From positions 36,457 to 100,456 of the forward strand of contig JAIUPO010000016.1 in the NCBI GenBank assembly GCA_020160805.1: a stretch of 64,000 nt of DNA, in the 5' to 3' direction. Positions 8,164 to 15,861 of this stretch are shown one piece after another. Within the stretch, counting starts at the first letter, position 1. Every line of letters starts with the position of its first letter. The translations under genes and the position numbers were made by a program. This stretch comes from Actinomycetota bacterium (GTDB lineage: Bacteria; Actinomycetota; Actinomycetes; Actinomycetales; Dermatophilaceae). The notes below the pieces were generated by a model. That model saw nothing but the letters and a program-made list of their open reading frames with translations. It did not search any database and was not told the origin of the DNA.

Positions 8164-9225
8164 CTAGTCGTCCGACCACCCGGCCGCGCGTTCCATCTCA
8201 TCCAGCCCGTGTCCCATGACGTTGATAGTAACCGGGTCACCTATAGCATTTCGTAGAGCAGTGATTCGTTGTCCGATTGTGAGCGGATCCATTGAGCTGC
8301 CGTAAGCGGTAATTTGGTTTTCTTGGATGCCCGTCGTGACGGCGTGGTTGCGCAGATCATCCCAGCCCGGAAATTGATTGAGGAAGTAGTCCGCCGTGAG
8401 GTATACGCGGTCATCTGTTGTGAGTGCCTTACCGCGATTGAGCGCAAGAAAGACGGCCTCGGTCGTTAAGCCAGCCGCATTGAAGGTCGCTGCGGGCCTA
8501 CCCGAGGATAGAGACGACATCGTCGCCAGCCCTCCGCCAAGGGAATGACCGGTGAAGATGATGTTGGGGTACTTATCGCTGAGTTCAACACCGAGTCTTA
8601 CCGCCTCCGTCTGCTGGATACTGGGAAGTTGCGAACCCGCGACGTTTGCGGCCCAATCCTTGCCTGCCTCCGCCAGACCATCCTGAGGAAGCTGCGAACC
8701 GCGGTATGCAAGAACCACCTCGCCGTGCGGGCCGCGGAAGAGAGTCGCCTGAAGTCCGGATGGATGGTTGATGTCTTCCATGCGCTGCCAGCCGGGCAGA
8801 GTTTCCCCGGCATGATTGCCATAAGCGAGACGAGACAGTCTCAGCAAAGTCGCATCGCGTGATTTGGGATTATTCATCTGGCTGTTGCGATCGACATCCC
8901 AGGTCCGACCCACGTCCCCGCCCACCGGACTCGCCAGTGGGGCTGCACCGTCCACGTAGGTCCGGCTGGTCTCCCGCTGCTGTCCAGCGTTGCGTCGAGC
9001 CGATCGGCTAAGCGCCTGGACGGCATCGGCCACGGCGCCGAGATTTCGCTGGTCCGTGTCCCAATGAGCACGTAGGGCTGCGCTTCCAGAGCCGTCCCAC
9101 CGGGTCGATGCCTCGTCGACTAATCTTCCGATTCGAGGAATAAGTGCGCGGAGTTCTCCAGATTGCCGCTCAAGGCGCGTCGCCAAAGCCTCCACTGCAT
9201 CGGCATCCATTCCCTGGAAGGACAT
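8164..9225 (-). CDS. WXG100-like domain fused to class 3 lipase; candidate type VII secreted effector
   Basis: This is a 353-residue protein. Residues 1-100 form a two-helix WXG100-like domain with W43-D44-G45 at the turn and an N-terminus (SFQGMDADAVEAL) almost identical to that of the protein encoded at 9852-10748. After a short linker comes an alpha/beta hydrolase of lipase class 3 type: AYRGSQ matches the oxyanion-hole FRG(T/S), and GHSLGG carries the nucleophile Ser228. A candidate catalytic Asp lies in the region of LNQFPGWDDLRNH and a candidate His is H-G-L-D near the end. WXG100 proteins are the hallmark substrates of type VII secretion, so this is most likely a secreted lipase or phospholipase toxin. 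The small gene 9229-9852 immediately before it may be its partner. Confidence 0.85.
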   Translation of the reverse strand: MSFQGMDADAVEALATRLERQSGELRALIPRIGRLVDEASTRWDGSGSAALRAHWDTDQRNLGAVADAVQALSRSARRNAGQQRETSRTYVDGAAPLASPVGGDVGRTWDVDRNSQMNNPKSRDATLLRLSRLAYGNHAGETLPGWQRMEDINHPSGLQATLFRGPHGEVVLAYRGSQLPQDGLAEAGKDWAANVAGSQLPSIQQTEAVRLGVELSDKYPNIIFTGHSLGGGLATMSSLSSGRPAATFNAAGLTTEAVFLALNRGKALTTDDRVYLTADYFLNQFPGWDDLRNHAVTTGIQENQITAYGSSMDPLTIGQRITALRNAIGDPVTINVMGHGLDEMERAAGWSDD

Positions 9226-9228
9226 GAG

Positions 9229-9852
9229 TCAGTCCTCGTGGGGAGCTGGCAGAACTTCAAAGAGCAATCCAGCGATTTCCTGGCCGATTTGGTCGGCCGT
9301 CAACTCGATTTCTGCCCGCCACGACCTAGGTCCATTCGGGCGGATTCTGTAGCTCTTGTGTCCGATCATCACGCCTCGCGCGGGTTCGGTCCTGCCCAAC
9401 AGGATGGCTCCGCGGCCATCGGTCGCACGGTTGGCCTCGCCGCACCATGACCCGACTAGCTTCATGACCTCTGGGGCTTGGGCGTCAGCAAATTCATGAA
9501 CTCCGTCGCCACGGGCTAGAACGGTAACGAGCGACGATCCGTCGACGAAGACATCAAATCGTTGAGCCATCACACCAGCGCCCCCTGGGGCCGTCACCTG
9601 CATGCTGAGACGGGATGTTGCACCACACACGTGGGCAACCCGTCGCAGCGCAGAGTTCCTTGGCTCCGTGTCGAGGTCTATTTCGCGCAATCGCAGGGAT
9701 CGCACACCTCGGCTCGCAGCCTGCTCCACCGAGTCCAGGTCGGCGACATCAACGGTCGGCAGCGGTAGCGGATAAGGACGGCGAACCATGACCATGACCG
9801 CAGAGATCTCGTCGTCGGTGAACGTGGCAGGGGGTCTAAGCAGATTTGGCAT
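9229..9852 (-). CDS. Hypothetical protein, possible chaperone or immunity partner of WXG100 effectors
   Basis: The product is a soluble protein of 207 residues with no signal peptide or membrane segment. It overlaps the end of the upstream WXG100-like gene at base 9852 and ends three bases before the lipase effector starts, so it is locked between two putative effectors. Alternating strands (RFDVFVDGSSLVTVLARGDG, GAILLGRTEPARGVMIGHKS) suggest an alpha-beta fold in the size range of EspG-like chaperones, but no diagnostic motif is visible. Its position suggests that it handles or neutralises one of the adjacent effectors; this is inference from context only. Confidence 0.6.
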   Translation of the reverse strand: MPNLLRPPATFTDDEISAVMVMVRRPYPLPLPTVDVADLDSVEQAASRGVRSLRLREIDLDTEPRNSALRRVAHVCGATSRLSMQVTAPGGAGVMAQRFDVFVDGSSLVTVLARGDGVHEFADAQAPEVMKLVGSWCGEANRATDGRGAILLGRTEPARGVMIGHKSYRIRPNGPRSWRAEIELTADQIGQEIAGLLFEVLPAPHED

Positions 9853-10748
9853 CAGAAAAAGACCTTTGGTAGGTCAAGGCCAACTTTGATGGTGGCCTCG
9901 AGGAAGGATTCTGGAATAACAGTCCAGTCCTTAGCGACCTCCGCGGCGACCACTGACCAACCTTCTGCGGAGAAATCGGCATCGTCTGCCGCGTCAACGG
10001 CCATCGAGACCGATGATAGGGCGATTCCTCCGAGGTAGGCGATACCGGGCTTAGTCTTTAGTCCTGCGGCAGCCGCGTCCATTGAGCTCGCCAATCTCGC
10101 CAAGTTCGAGGATTCTGGGTCAAACCAGGTGGATAGGGTGCTGGTCAGCGTAACGCCGGCCCCTATGCTGCCCAGAATTCCGGGCACACGGCTGCGTGAG
10201 AGCTTGTCGAAAAATCCGTCAACGGAGAAAAGGCCATTAAGAGTTGACTTGTACCGGAAAGCGTCCGCTGTGCCGAAGATGGACCGGATAACCTCATCTG
10301 AGAAGGCTGAGTACCTCCCCGTTAGGTTCTTGCTGTTGCCGACGGTCGACAGAAACTGGGCCACGCCCGGGACCGACCACGCTGGGTTGTCCATTAGTGC
10401 ATGCAATTGAGGGAAGATCGGTGAGTTTGTGCTCGTCGGTGTGGCGCCAAGTGACCCACTTCCGCCCGCAGCATCCACGAGAAGGGCGCTCGTGTTCCGT
10501 TGCTTGGCAGCGTTATCAAGCGCCCTTTTACTCAAAGCATCTATCGCGTCAGCGCTCGCCGACAGATTACGTCGATGAATATCCCAGTCCGAGCGCAAGT
10601 TGGTGCGGCCCGGCCCATCCCATCTGCTACTAGCCTCGTCCACCAACGCGTCGATCGTCGCCATCTGGGATCGCAGGACTTTCGCGTGCCCAGCGATCCT
10701 ATCCGCCAAGGCCTCCACCGCCTCGACATCCATCCCCTGGAAAGACAC
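9852..10748 (-). CDS. WXG100-like N-terminal domain protein with hydrophobic C-terminus; candidate effector
   Basis: The product has 298 residues from a GTG at 10748, chosen because AAGGAG lies nine bases upstream and the encoded SFQGMDVEAVEAL matches the start of the lipase effector; the open frame upstream of it covers a hairpin and has no such support. W43-D44-G45 sits in exactly the same register as in the lipase effector and in the free WXG100 protein. The C-terminal ~200 residues are helical, with Gly/Ala-rich hydrophobic stretches (GILGSIGAGVTLTSTL; IAYLGGIALSSVSMAVDAAD) that could insert into membranes. No known toxin fold was recognised. It lies between the esx gene and the putative chaperone. 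Confidence 0.75.
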   Translation of the reverse strand: MSFQGMDVEAVEALADRIAGHAKVLRSQMATIDALVDEASSRWDGPGRTNLRSDWDIHRRNLSASADAIDALSKRALDNAAKQRNTSALLVDAAGGSGSLGATPTSTNSPIFPQLHALMDNPAWSVPGVAQFLSTVGNSKNLTGRYSAFSDEVIRSIFGTADAFRYKSTLNGLFSVDGFFDKLSRSRVPGILGSIGAGVTLTSTLSTWFDPESSNLARLASSMDAAAAGLKTKPGIAYLGGIALSSVSMAVDAADDADFSAEGWSVVAAEVAKDWTVIPESFLEATIKVGLDLPKVFF

Positions 10749-10781
10749 TGACTTCGACTCCTTACGTCGACGTGGGCACGC

Positions 10782-10818
10782 TGGTGGGGTGAGGGGCGCG
10801 GTGCCTCTCACCCCACCA
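10782..10818 (-). terminator. Strong stem-loop between esx and the effector genes
   Basis: TGGTGGGGTGAGGGGC (10782-10797) pairs with GCCTCTCACCCCACCA (10803-10818), a 16-bp stem with one mismatch and a 5-base loop. On the minus strand it follows the WXG100 stop at 10828 and precedes the next start at 10748. No T-run follows, so it may act as an mRNA-stabilising or partial termination element that keeps esx transcript levels above those of the effectors. Confidence 0.6.
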
Positions 10819-10827
10819 AAAGTGGGC

Positions 10828-11106
10828 TCAGTTGTAGTTCTGGCTCGTCTCACGCTGACGTTGCGCGTTACGCAGCGCCTTTTGGCCCAACTGCTCGATG
10901 TCGTGGATGGCACGTTCGATAGCCTGGCGGTGGTGCCCGGTCCACTCGCCGTGGAACTGCTTTGAGTCGTTGCCTTCCCAGACCTGAGTCGCTTGCTCGA
11001 CGCTCTGACCGATCTGGTTCATTAGGCTGCGGAGTTGCTCGGACTGCGAGTGAAGGCGCCGACTCACATTTTCAACGGCGTCGACATCCATGCCCATACG
11101 TGCCAT
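10828..11106 (-). CDS. WXG100 family (ESAT-6/CFP-10-like) type VII secretion protein
   Basis: This 92-residue protein starts at the ATG preceded by AAAGGAAAG. Two amphipathic helices are separated by W43-E44-G45, the WXG turn. Size, helical content and lack of signal peptide are typical of the WXG100 family, which is exported as dimers by the FtsK/EccC-type ATPase encoded just upstream. Its C-terminus (NAQRQRETSQNYN) matches the end of the WXG domains in the two larger effectors (NAGQQRETS; NAAKQRNTS), so it corresponds to the free form of the same module. A classical YxxxD/E export signal is not evident. Only one small WXG100 gene is present, so it may homodimerise or pair with the effectors. 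Confidence 0.92.
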   Translation of the reverse strand: MARMGMDVDAVENVSRRLHSQSEQLRSLMNQIGQSVEQATQVWEGNDSKQFHGEWTGHHRQAIERAIHDIEQLGQKALRNAQRQRETSQNYN

Positions 11107-11177
11107 GGGATCTTTCCTTTCGTTGTGTTCTTTCTTGTGGTGATGGGAGTCAAGCAGAGGCGCCAAAACAGCGTCCA

Positions 11178-11193
11178 TGGGTTGCTCAACCCA
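11178..11193 (-). terminator. Short hairpin between the secretion ATPase and esx
   Basis: TGGGTTG (11178-11184) and CAACCCA (11187-11193) form a perfect inverted repeat with a 2-base centre. It lies in the interval between the esx start (11106) and the ATPase stop (11194), which on the minus strand is upstream to downstream ATPase then esx if transcription reads from 15.6 kb downward. It may separate the two transcripts partly. No T-run is seen. Confidence 0.35.
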
Positions 11194-14100
11194 CTAGTGA
11201 GGAAGGGGAAGCTGCACCTTCTCCGCGCGCCCGGCGCGTACCCAGTAACCCCGACCTGGTGGGAAATCCGCCCGTTTCGACCTTGGCAGGGTGACCCGAA
11301 GAACAGCCTCGCCGTCGCCCTGGTCTGGTGCGAGGAGGAATCCGGTCTTGGCCGCCTTCAATTCCCCGACCAGTCCCCACGACCCTGACCAACCGGAGAC
11401 CTCGCCCTCTGCGACGAGCGGGATACCGTGGATCCGACACGCTTTGGCAAGCTCTATGAGCGCGGCATCCGCTTCGGTATCCACAAACTCGGGTAGGTCC
11501 TCAACGAAGAAGGCCACGTCCGGCGCGGATGTGGTTTCACCAATTCTGCTCACGAACTGTGTGGCCACGGATGCAGTCTTGTCGAAACCGTGCGCGGCGT
11601 CAGTCCAACATTTCAAGGACGACAACGGGCTCCTTCGGGCGCTAAGAAGCACCAGTTGGATCTCAGGTCGCCAGCGCTGCAGAGATTGTGCCAGCCAAGC
11701 GATCGCCGTCGTACGTCCGGACTGCATCGGGCCCGCGAGAATGATCGGACCGGTGGCTTCAAAGCCACAGGGTGCGAGCGCACTATCCGCGACCCCAAGG
11801 ACCGGGCGCCCTCCCAGATGCGCCGGTAAGGTGCCTGGGTCGATCTGGTTCGGGAGGCTCGCGATGGGCGTCGGTCTGACCCGCAGGTGGCGGTCGACGC
11901 TTGGGGCGAGTTCTTCAATGACCCGAGCCTGGACCGCTGTATTGCCACTTCCGCCAAGGATAGCCAGTTGGAGTTCTTGAGGCTTCTCAATTTGAATGCA
12001 CCGCCCTGGGGGACTGGTCGGGCCGAGGATATCTTTGGGTACACCCAGTGAAACGTAGGCATCCTCGTCCGCCTGCCGGAGAACTAGTCGTCGGGGAAAT
12101 GCTGCTGTTAGCGCAGCAGGAACAGCAGCAGGGCGGTCGGCCGATACCGCAACGTGCAGTCCAACGGATCGACCATCGAGAAGGAGTCGCTGAAATGCTG
12201 TGAAGGTGGCTCCCAGTTCAACGCTGTCATAGTCTGTCCGAAAAGCCGAAAATCCGTCGAGTAGAAGCAGGATTCTCGGCTCCTCAGGTCGTTGCGCAAG
12301 GTCTCGATATTCCGACAATGTTGCGGCGCGTAACCCGGAGAAGGCCGTCTGTCGATCGTCCACAAGTTGGTTGAGGGTGCGCATTAATCGTCCGACGCGT
12401 TCCTGGTCGTCGCCCATCACCACAGATCCGACGTTCGGGAGGGCCTCTAAACTAGACAGTGAGCCTCCACTGAAGTCGAGCGCGTAGATGTGTACCGGAC
12501 CCCCACGCGGGGTGATTGCGCTGGCGATTCCCAAACTCCGTAGCGCAGTCGACTTGCCCGATCCGCTAGCGCCGTAGATCAAGAGGTTGCCATCAACATC
12601 AGGTCGGAAGTACTCAGTGATCTGCTGTTGGTGATCGGGATCGTCCAACACCCCAAGCACGATTTCGGTGTCCGTTCGCTGATTGAGAAGCCCAAGGTTG
12701 TATGACGTTGCGAGCGATTCGAGCCATGGCCTTCGCGGTGTGGGAAGTTCACCCAGGACACTGGCTGTTCGAATAGATTCGACCACGCGATCCATATCGG
12801 TTGGTAGATCGCTGGCCACGGATACCCTCTTGATCGCCTTCCACAGTCTGTGGACACCGAAATCGAACTCGACGATTTCCACCGGTGGGGTGGCCGGAAC
12901 AGCTGGCGTCTGTGACCCCGGAAAGGCCGATTGGAATGGGTAGAGTCGGCCGGGTCCAGTCTTCGCGGTGGCACGCCCCGGAATCGAAGGATCAAAATGA
13001 GCCGCAATGGGGCTTCCCAGAACGTCCTTGGAATCTTCTTCGTCAGCCATCCTTAGGGCTATCCGCAGGTTGGTGTTTGCGCGCAGGCTGTCCTTGATCA
13101 CGCCGGAGGGACGCTGGGTTGCCAAGATGAGGTGAAGACCGAGAGATCGCCCCCGTTGCGCGACATCGACGACGCCATCCACAAACTCGGGTATCTCGCC
13201 GACGAGCGCAGCGAACTCATCAACCACAATGATCAGGCTCGGCGGGCATTCTGGATCACCGGACTTTTCCAGCTCCACCAGATCCTTGGCGCGCTTGGCG
13301 TTCAGCAGGTGTTCGCGATGCCTGATCTCGGCTCCCAGGCTGCGGAGAGCCCGTCGGACGAGATACGGAGACAAGTCGGTGACCAACCCCACGCAGTGGG
13401 GCAGTTGTACGCACTTGGCGAAGGCTGCCCCACCTTTGTAATCCACGAAGAGGAAAGTCAGGCGGTCGGGGCTGAGTGTGTGCGCCATTCCGAGTATCCA
13501 GGCCTGCAGGAACTCACTCTTGCCCGCTCCTGTCGTGCCGCCCACCAGCGCGTGCGGTCCCTGCGCTCTCAGGTCCAGGGCGACTGGATTGGTTCCCGCG
13601 TGGCCGACAAGGGCGCGCAGGTCGCAGGCCCGATCCCGTCGAACCGGGGCGGCGTCGGTGCGCTGAGAGATCGAGTTATTCTCCTGCCAGCGCACCAAGA
13701 TCTGCGATGGATCGTCGACGCTTTCGGCACCCAGGATGGACACCAGTGGAACGGATCGAGGTAGGTCAGACTCGTCGGTCACCGGAACGCCACCGTCGAT
13801 AACAGGGGCGAGGCAGCGGGCCATATGTCGGGCGATCTCATCGGGAACGGAATCACAGACCACGGGCGTGTGCAGGGTGCCAGTGCGCACCATCCCGATC
13901 ACGGATCGTTCCCCGGAGGCGACGTCGAGATAGGCCCGGCACGCACCGGGCAGGACCCCGACGTCTGCGGCCAGCCAGATGGCGTAGATGCCGACATCCG
14001 GTCCGGCTTCAAGGAGCCGCACTAATCTCGCCACGTCAACCGTCGGATCATCAATAACCACTACAACGGCCGGGAGCGGCGGAATCGGGCGGATCCCCTC

Positions 14101-15621
14101 CCCCTCAGCTCTGGGTCCGCGCCCCCCTTCGGAAACGTCTAGGGACCTGACGTCTGCGCGCGCCGCCAGGAGGCGTTCAAGCTCCTCCAACGCGGACGCT
14201 GCCGATCCCGGGTCGGCCGCAAGGTGTTGTCGCAGGGGGGAATGCGGGGAACTGGTGTGTGGCAGCCAGTCCAACCAACTCCAAAGCTCTCGGCCAGAGG
14301 ATGAGGTGAGGGCACAGACGACCAGTTCCGCCGGCGAGTGCAGTGATGTTAGGTGCACGACGACTGCGCGAGCGACCCCCGCGAGGATCTCGCGCCGGCC
14401 GGTTAGGCCGACGGAACCGACAGCCCGCAAGTCCGCGACAACCGGTGCGGGACCGGTCCTGCCCGCCGATCGGAGGAGTGCGGCCAGCTCGTCCGGGCAC
14501 GGACTCATGGCCGACTCCGAACTGTCCAGTTCGATGAGGGGACGGATCTCACCAGTACCTAATCGCACAGTCAGGAACTCGGGATGCTCGGGCCGCCGTG
14601 ACCATAGAGGTGCGGTGAGCCGAGTGGCGCCTGCGAGAGCATCGCTAACGCTTGGGTGGAGTCTTGCGAGCAGTTCGCGCTCGCGCTCATTGCCCTCATC
14701 GACCCAACGAGTCAGGTCACTCAACGCAGTCCGGTGCGCCTCGACAGCCCCACGTGCGCGTCTCGTGGACTCGAAGCGCTGATCCAGATAGCTGCCAATC
14801 ATTAGCAGCGGACTTAACGCGACGAAGATGAGGCTCATGGTCGAGCGGGTGAAGGCGAAGAGTGCCGCCCCCATGACGAGCGGGCTGAGCATCGCGAGAA
14901 GGGGAAAGCGCTGACCCTCCTGTGCGCGGTCCACCGCGGGCACCTTGACCTTGCGAAGCTCCGGTCTGGCCAAGACGTTCGGAGGTCGCAGGTAGGCGTT
15001 CTCGGCAGAACTCTGCCGCGCCGTCGGACGCAATGGCGTGATGGTCAGCTGAGTCTTACCTAGGGTGACGACATCGCCCGGTTGTATGCCGGTGCGGATG
15101 AGTGGCCGCCCCCCAAGGACCACCCCATTGGCGGAGTTGAGGTCCTGTATTTCCACCCCAGCATCCGTAACCTCAATGCGCGCGTGGGTCTTGGACACGA
15201 GTTGATCCGTCAAACGAATGTTGCTCGTGTGGGCCCGCCCGATCGTCGTGGTGCCATGTGGAATGCCGACCTCCATACCGGCATCGGGCCCCGCAACCAC
15301 CGTGACCAGCGCTGCCGGCGTCGAGCGTTCAAGGTGTGCCCGCGGTTCCGCACTATCGAGTTCAATGACGGCACCGGACCGAAGTCCGGTCTGCCAGAGG
15401 GGTGCTGTTGCGGCGAGGACGCGCTCGCCACTGCCCCGCACGTCGCGCACTCGCAAGGTCAGAGCCCGATCCTCACGCACGGCCTGGGCGTCCGGGCCCG
15501 CCGCAAGGGTCTTAGCGATGTCTCCAACCGTCACCGTTGCGTCCGCCGTGATCCGAACGTTGACATCTCGATCCGCGCCAGGTCGGCGTACGGTTACTTT
15601 TAGCTTCAGGGCCGCATCCAT
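11194..15621 (-). CDS. FHA-containing FtsK/SpoIIIE-type secretion ATPase (EssC/EccC-like)
   Basis: The product has 1475 residues from the ATG at 15621 (a GTG at 15657 would add 12). Residues 1-85 look ubiquitin/YukD-like. An FHA domain follows at about 105-190 (IGRAHTSNIRL, SKTHARI, DLNSANG), then two membrane segments near 235-275. Three FtsK-like P-loop domains follow. The first has an intact GTTGAGKSEF (Lys701) and VVDEFAAL. The second has GASGSGKSTAL (Lys1023), but its Walker B ends in LLLDGFSAF without Glu. The third has GPMQSGRTT with Arg1303 replacing Lys. An N-terminal FHA plus three ATPase domains is the layout of Firmicutes EssC rather than of classical actinobacterial EccC. It should power export of the WXG100 proteins encoded downstream. 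Confidence 0.9.
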   Translation of the reverse strand: MDAALKLKVTVRRPGADRDVNVRITADATVTVGDIAKTLAAGPDAQAVREDRALTLRVRDVRGSGERVLAATAPLWQTGLRSGAVIELDSAEPRAHLERSTPAALVTVVAGPDAGMEVGIPHGTTTIGRAHTSNIRLTDQLVSKTHARIEVTDAGVEIQDLNSANGVVLGGRPLIRTGIQPGDVVTLGKTQLTITPLRPTARQSSAENAYLRPPNVLARPELRKVKVPAVDRAQEGQRFPLLAMLSPLVMGAALFAFTRSTMSLIFVALSPLLMIGSYLDQRFESTRRARGAVEAHRTALSDLTRWVDEGNERERELLARLHPSVSDALAGATRLTAPLWSRRPEHPEFLTVRLGTGEIRPLIELDSSESAMSPCPDELAALLRSAGRTGPAPVVADLRAVGSVGLTGRREILAGVARAVVVHLTSLHSPAELVVCALTSSSGRELWSWLDWLPHTSSPHSPLRQHLAADPGSAASALEELERLLAARADVRSLDVSEGGRGPRAEGEGIRPIPPLPAVVVVIDDPTVDVARLVRLLEAGPDVGIYAIWLAADVGVLPGACRAYLDVASGERSVIGMVRTGTLHTPVVCDSVPDEIARHMARCLAPVIDGGVPVTDESDLPRSVPLVSILGAESVDDPSQILVRWQENNSISQRTDAAPVRRDRACDLRALVGHAGTNPVALDLRAQGPHALVGGTTGAGKSEFLQAWILGMAHTLSPDRLTFLFVDYKGGAAFAKCVQLPHCVGLVTDLSPYLVRRALRSLGAEIRHREHLLNAKRAKDLVELEKSGDPECPPSLIIVVDEFAALVGEIPEFVDGVVDVAQRGRSLGLHLILATQRPSGVIKDSLRANTNLRIALRMADEEDSKDVLGSPIAAHFDPSIPGRATAKTGPGRLYPFQSAFPGSQTPAVPATPPVEIVEFDFGVHRLWKAIKRVSVASDLPTDMDRVVESIRTASVLGELPTPRRPWLESLATSYNLGLLNQRTDTEIVLGVLDDPDHQQQITEYFRPDVDGNLLIYGASGSGKSTALRSLGIASAITPRGGPVHIYALDFSGGSLSSLEALPNVGSVVMGDDQERVGRLMRTLNQLVDDRQTAFSGLRAATLSEYRDLAQRPEEPRILLLLDGFSAFRTDYDSVELGATFTAFQRLLLDGRSVGLHVAVSADRPAAVPAALTAAFPRRLVLRQADEDAYVSLGVPKDILGPTSPPGRCIQIEKPQELQLAILGGSGNTAVQARVIEELAPSVDRHLRVRPTPIASLPNQIDPGTLPAHLGGRPVLGVADSALAPCGFEATGPIILAGPMQSGRTTAIAWLAQSLQRWRPEIQLVLLSARRSPLSSLKCWTDAAHGFDKTASVATQFVSRIGETTSAPDVAFFVEDLPEFVDTEADAALIELAKACRIHGIPLVAEGEVSGWSGSWGLVGELKAAKTGFLLAPDQGDGEAVLRVTLPRSKRADFPPGRGYWVRAGRAEKVQLPLPH

Positions 15622-15802
15622 CCACACGTGGCGAAGGAATGACCTTCGCGACAGCACTGCGGGCGACGCTAGCCAGGACGGGAGGCAGCATCCTGTCGCC
15701 TTTTTGCAGGGCAGCTGAGGTTCGCCCGCCTGACGTCGAGAAGCTCGCTCGTAGCGGGCGACTAGAGGCCAGGTCTGTCAATCACCGCGGCGGTGGAATA
15801 GA

Positions 15803-15846
15803 CACACCAGGCGCCGACCCGGGCAGGGTCGGCGCCTCCTGTGTGT
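15803..15846 (-). terminator. Strong stem-loop downstream of the LEA-like gene
   Basis: AGGCGCCGACCC (15809-15820) pairs with GGGTCGGCGCCT (15826-15837), and flanking ACACAC and GTGTGT extend the stem. It lies just beyond the stop at 15862 of the minus-strand gene, in the promoter-side gap of the secretion ATPase. It marks the boundary between the type VII-like cluster and the core locus. Confidence 0.7.
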
Positions 15847-15861
15847 GCGCGAGCATGCGGA

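Noticed and set aside
10749..10913. Extension of the second effector upstream of its GTG
   Set aside because: It covers the 16-bp hairpin and the end of esx; AAGGAG and the shared SFQGMD start support 10748.
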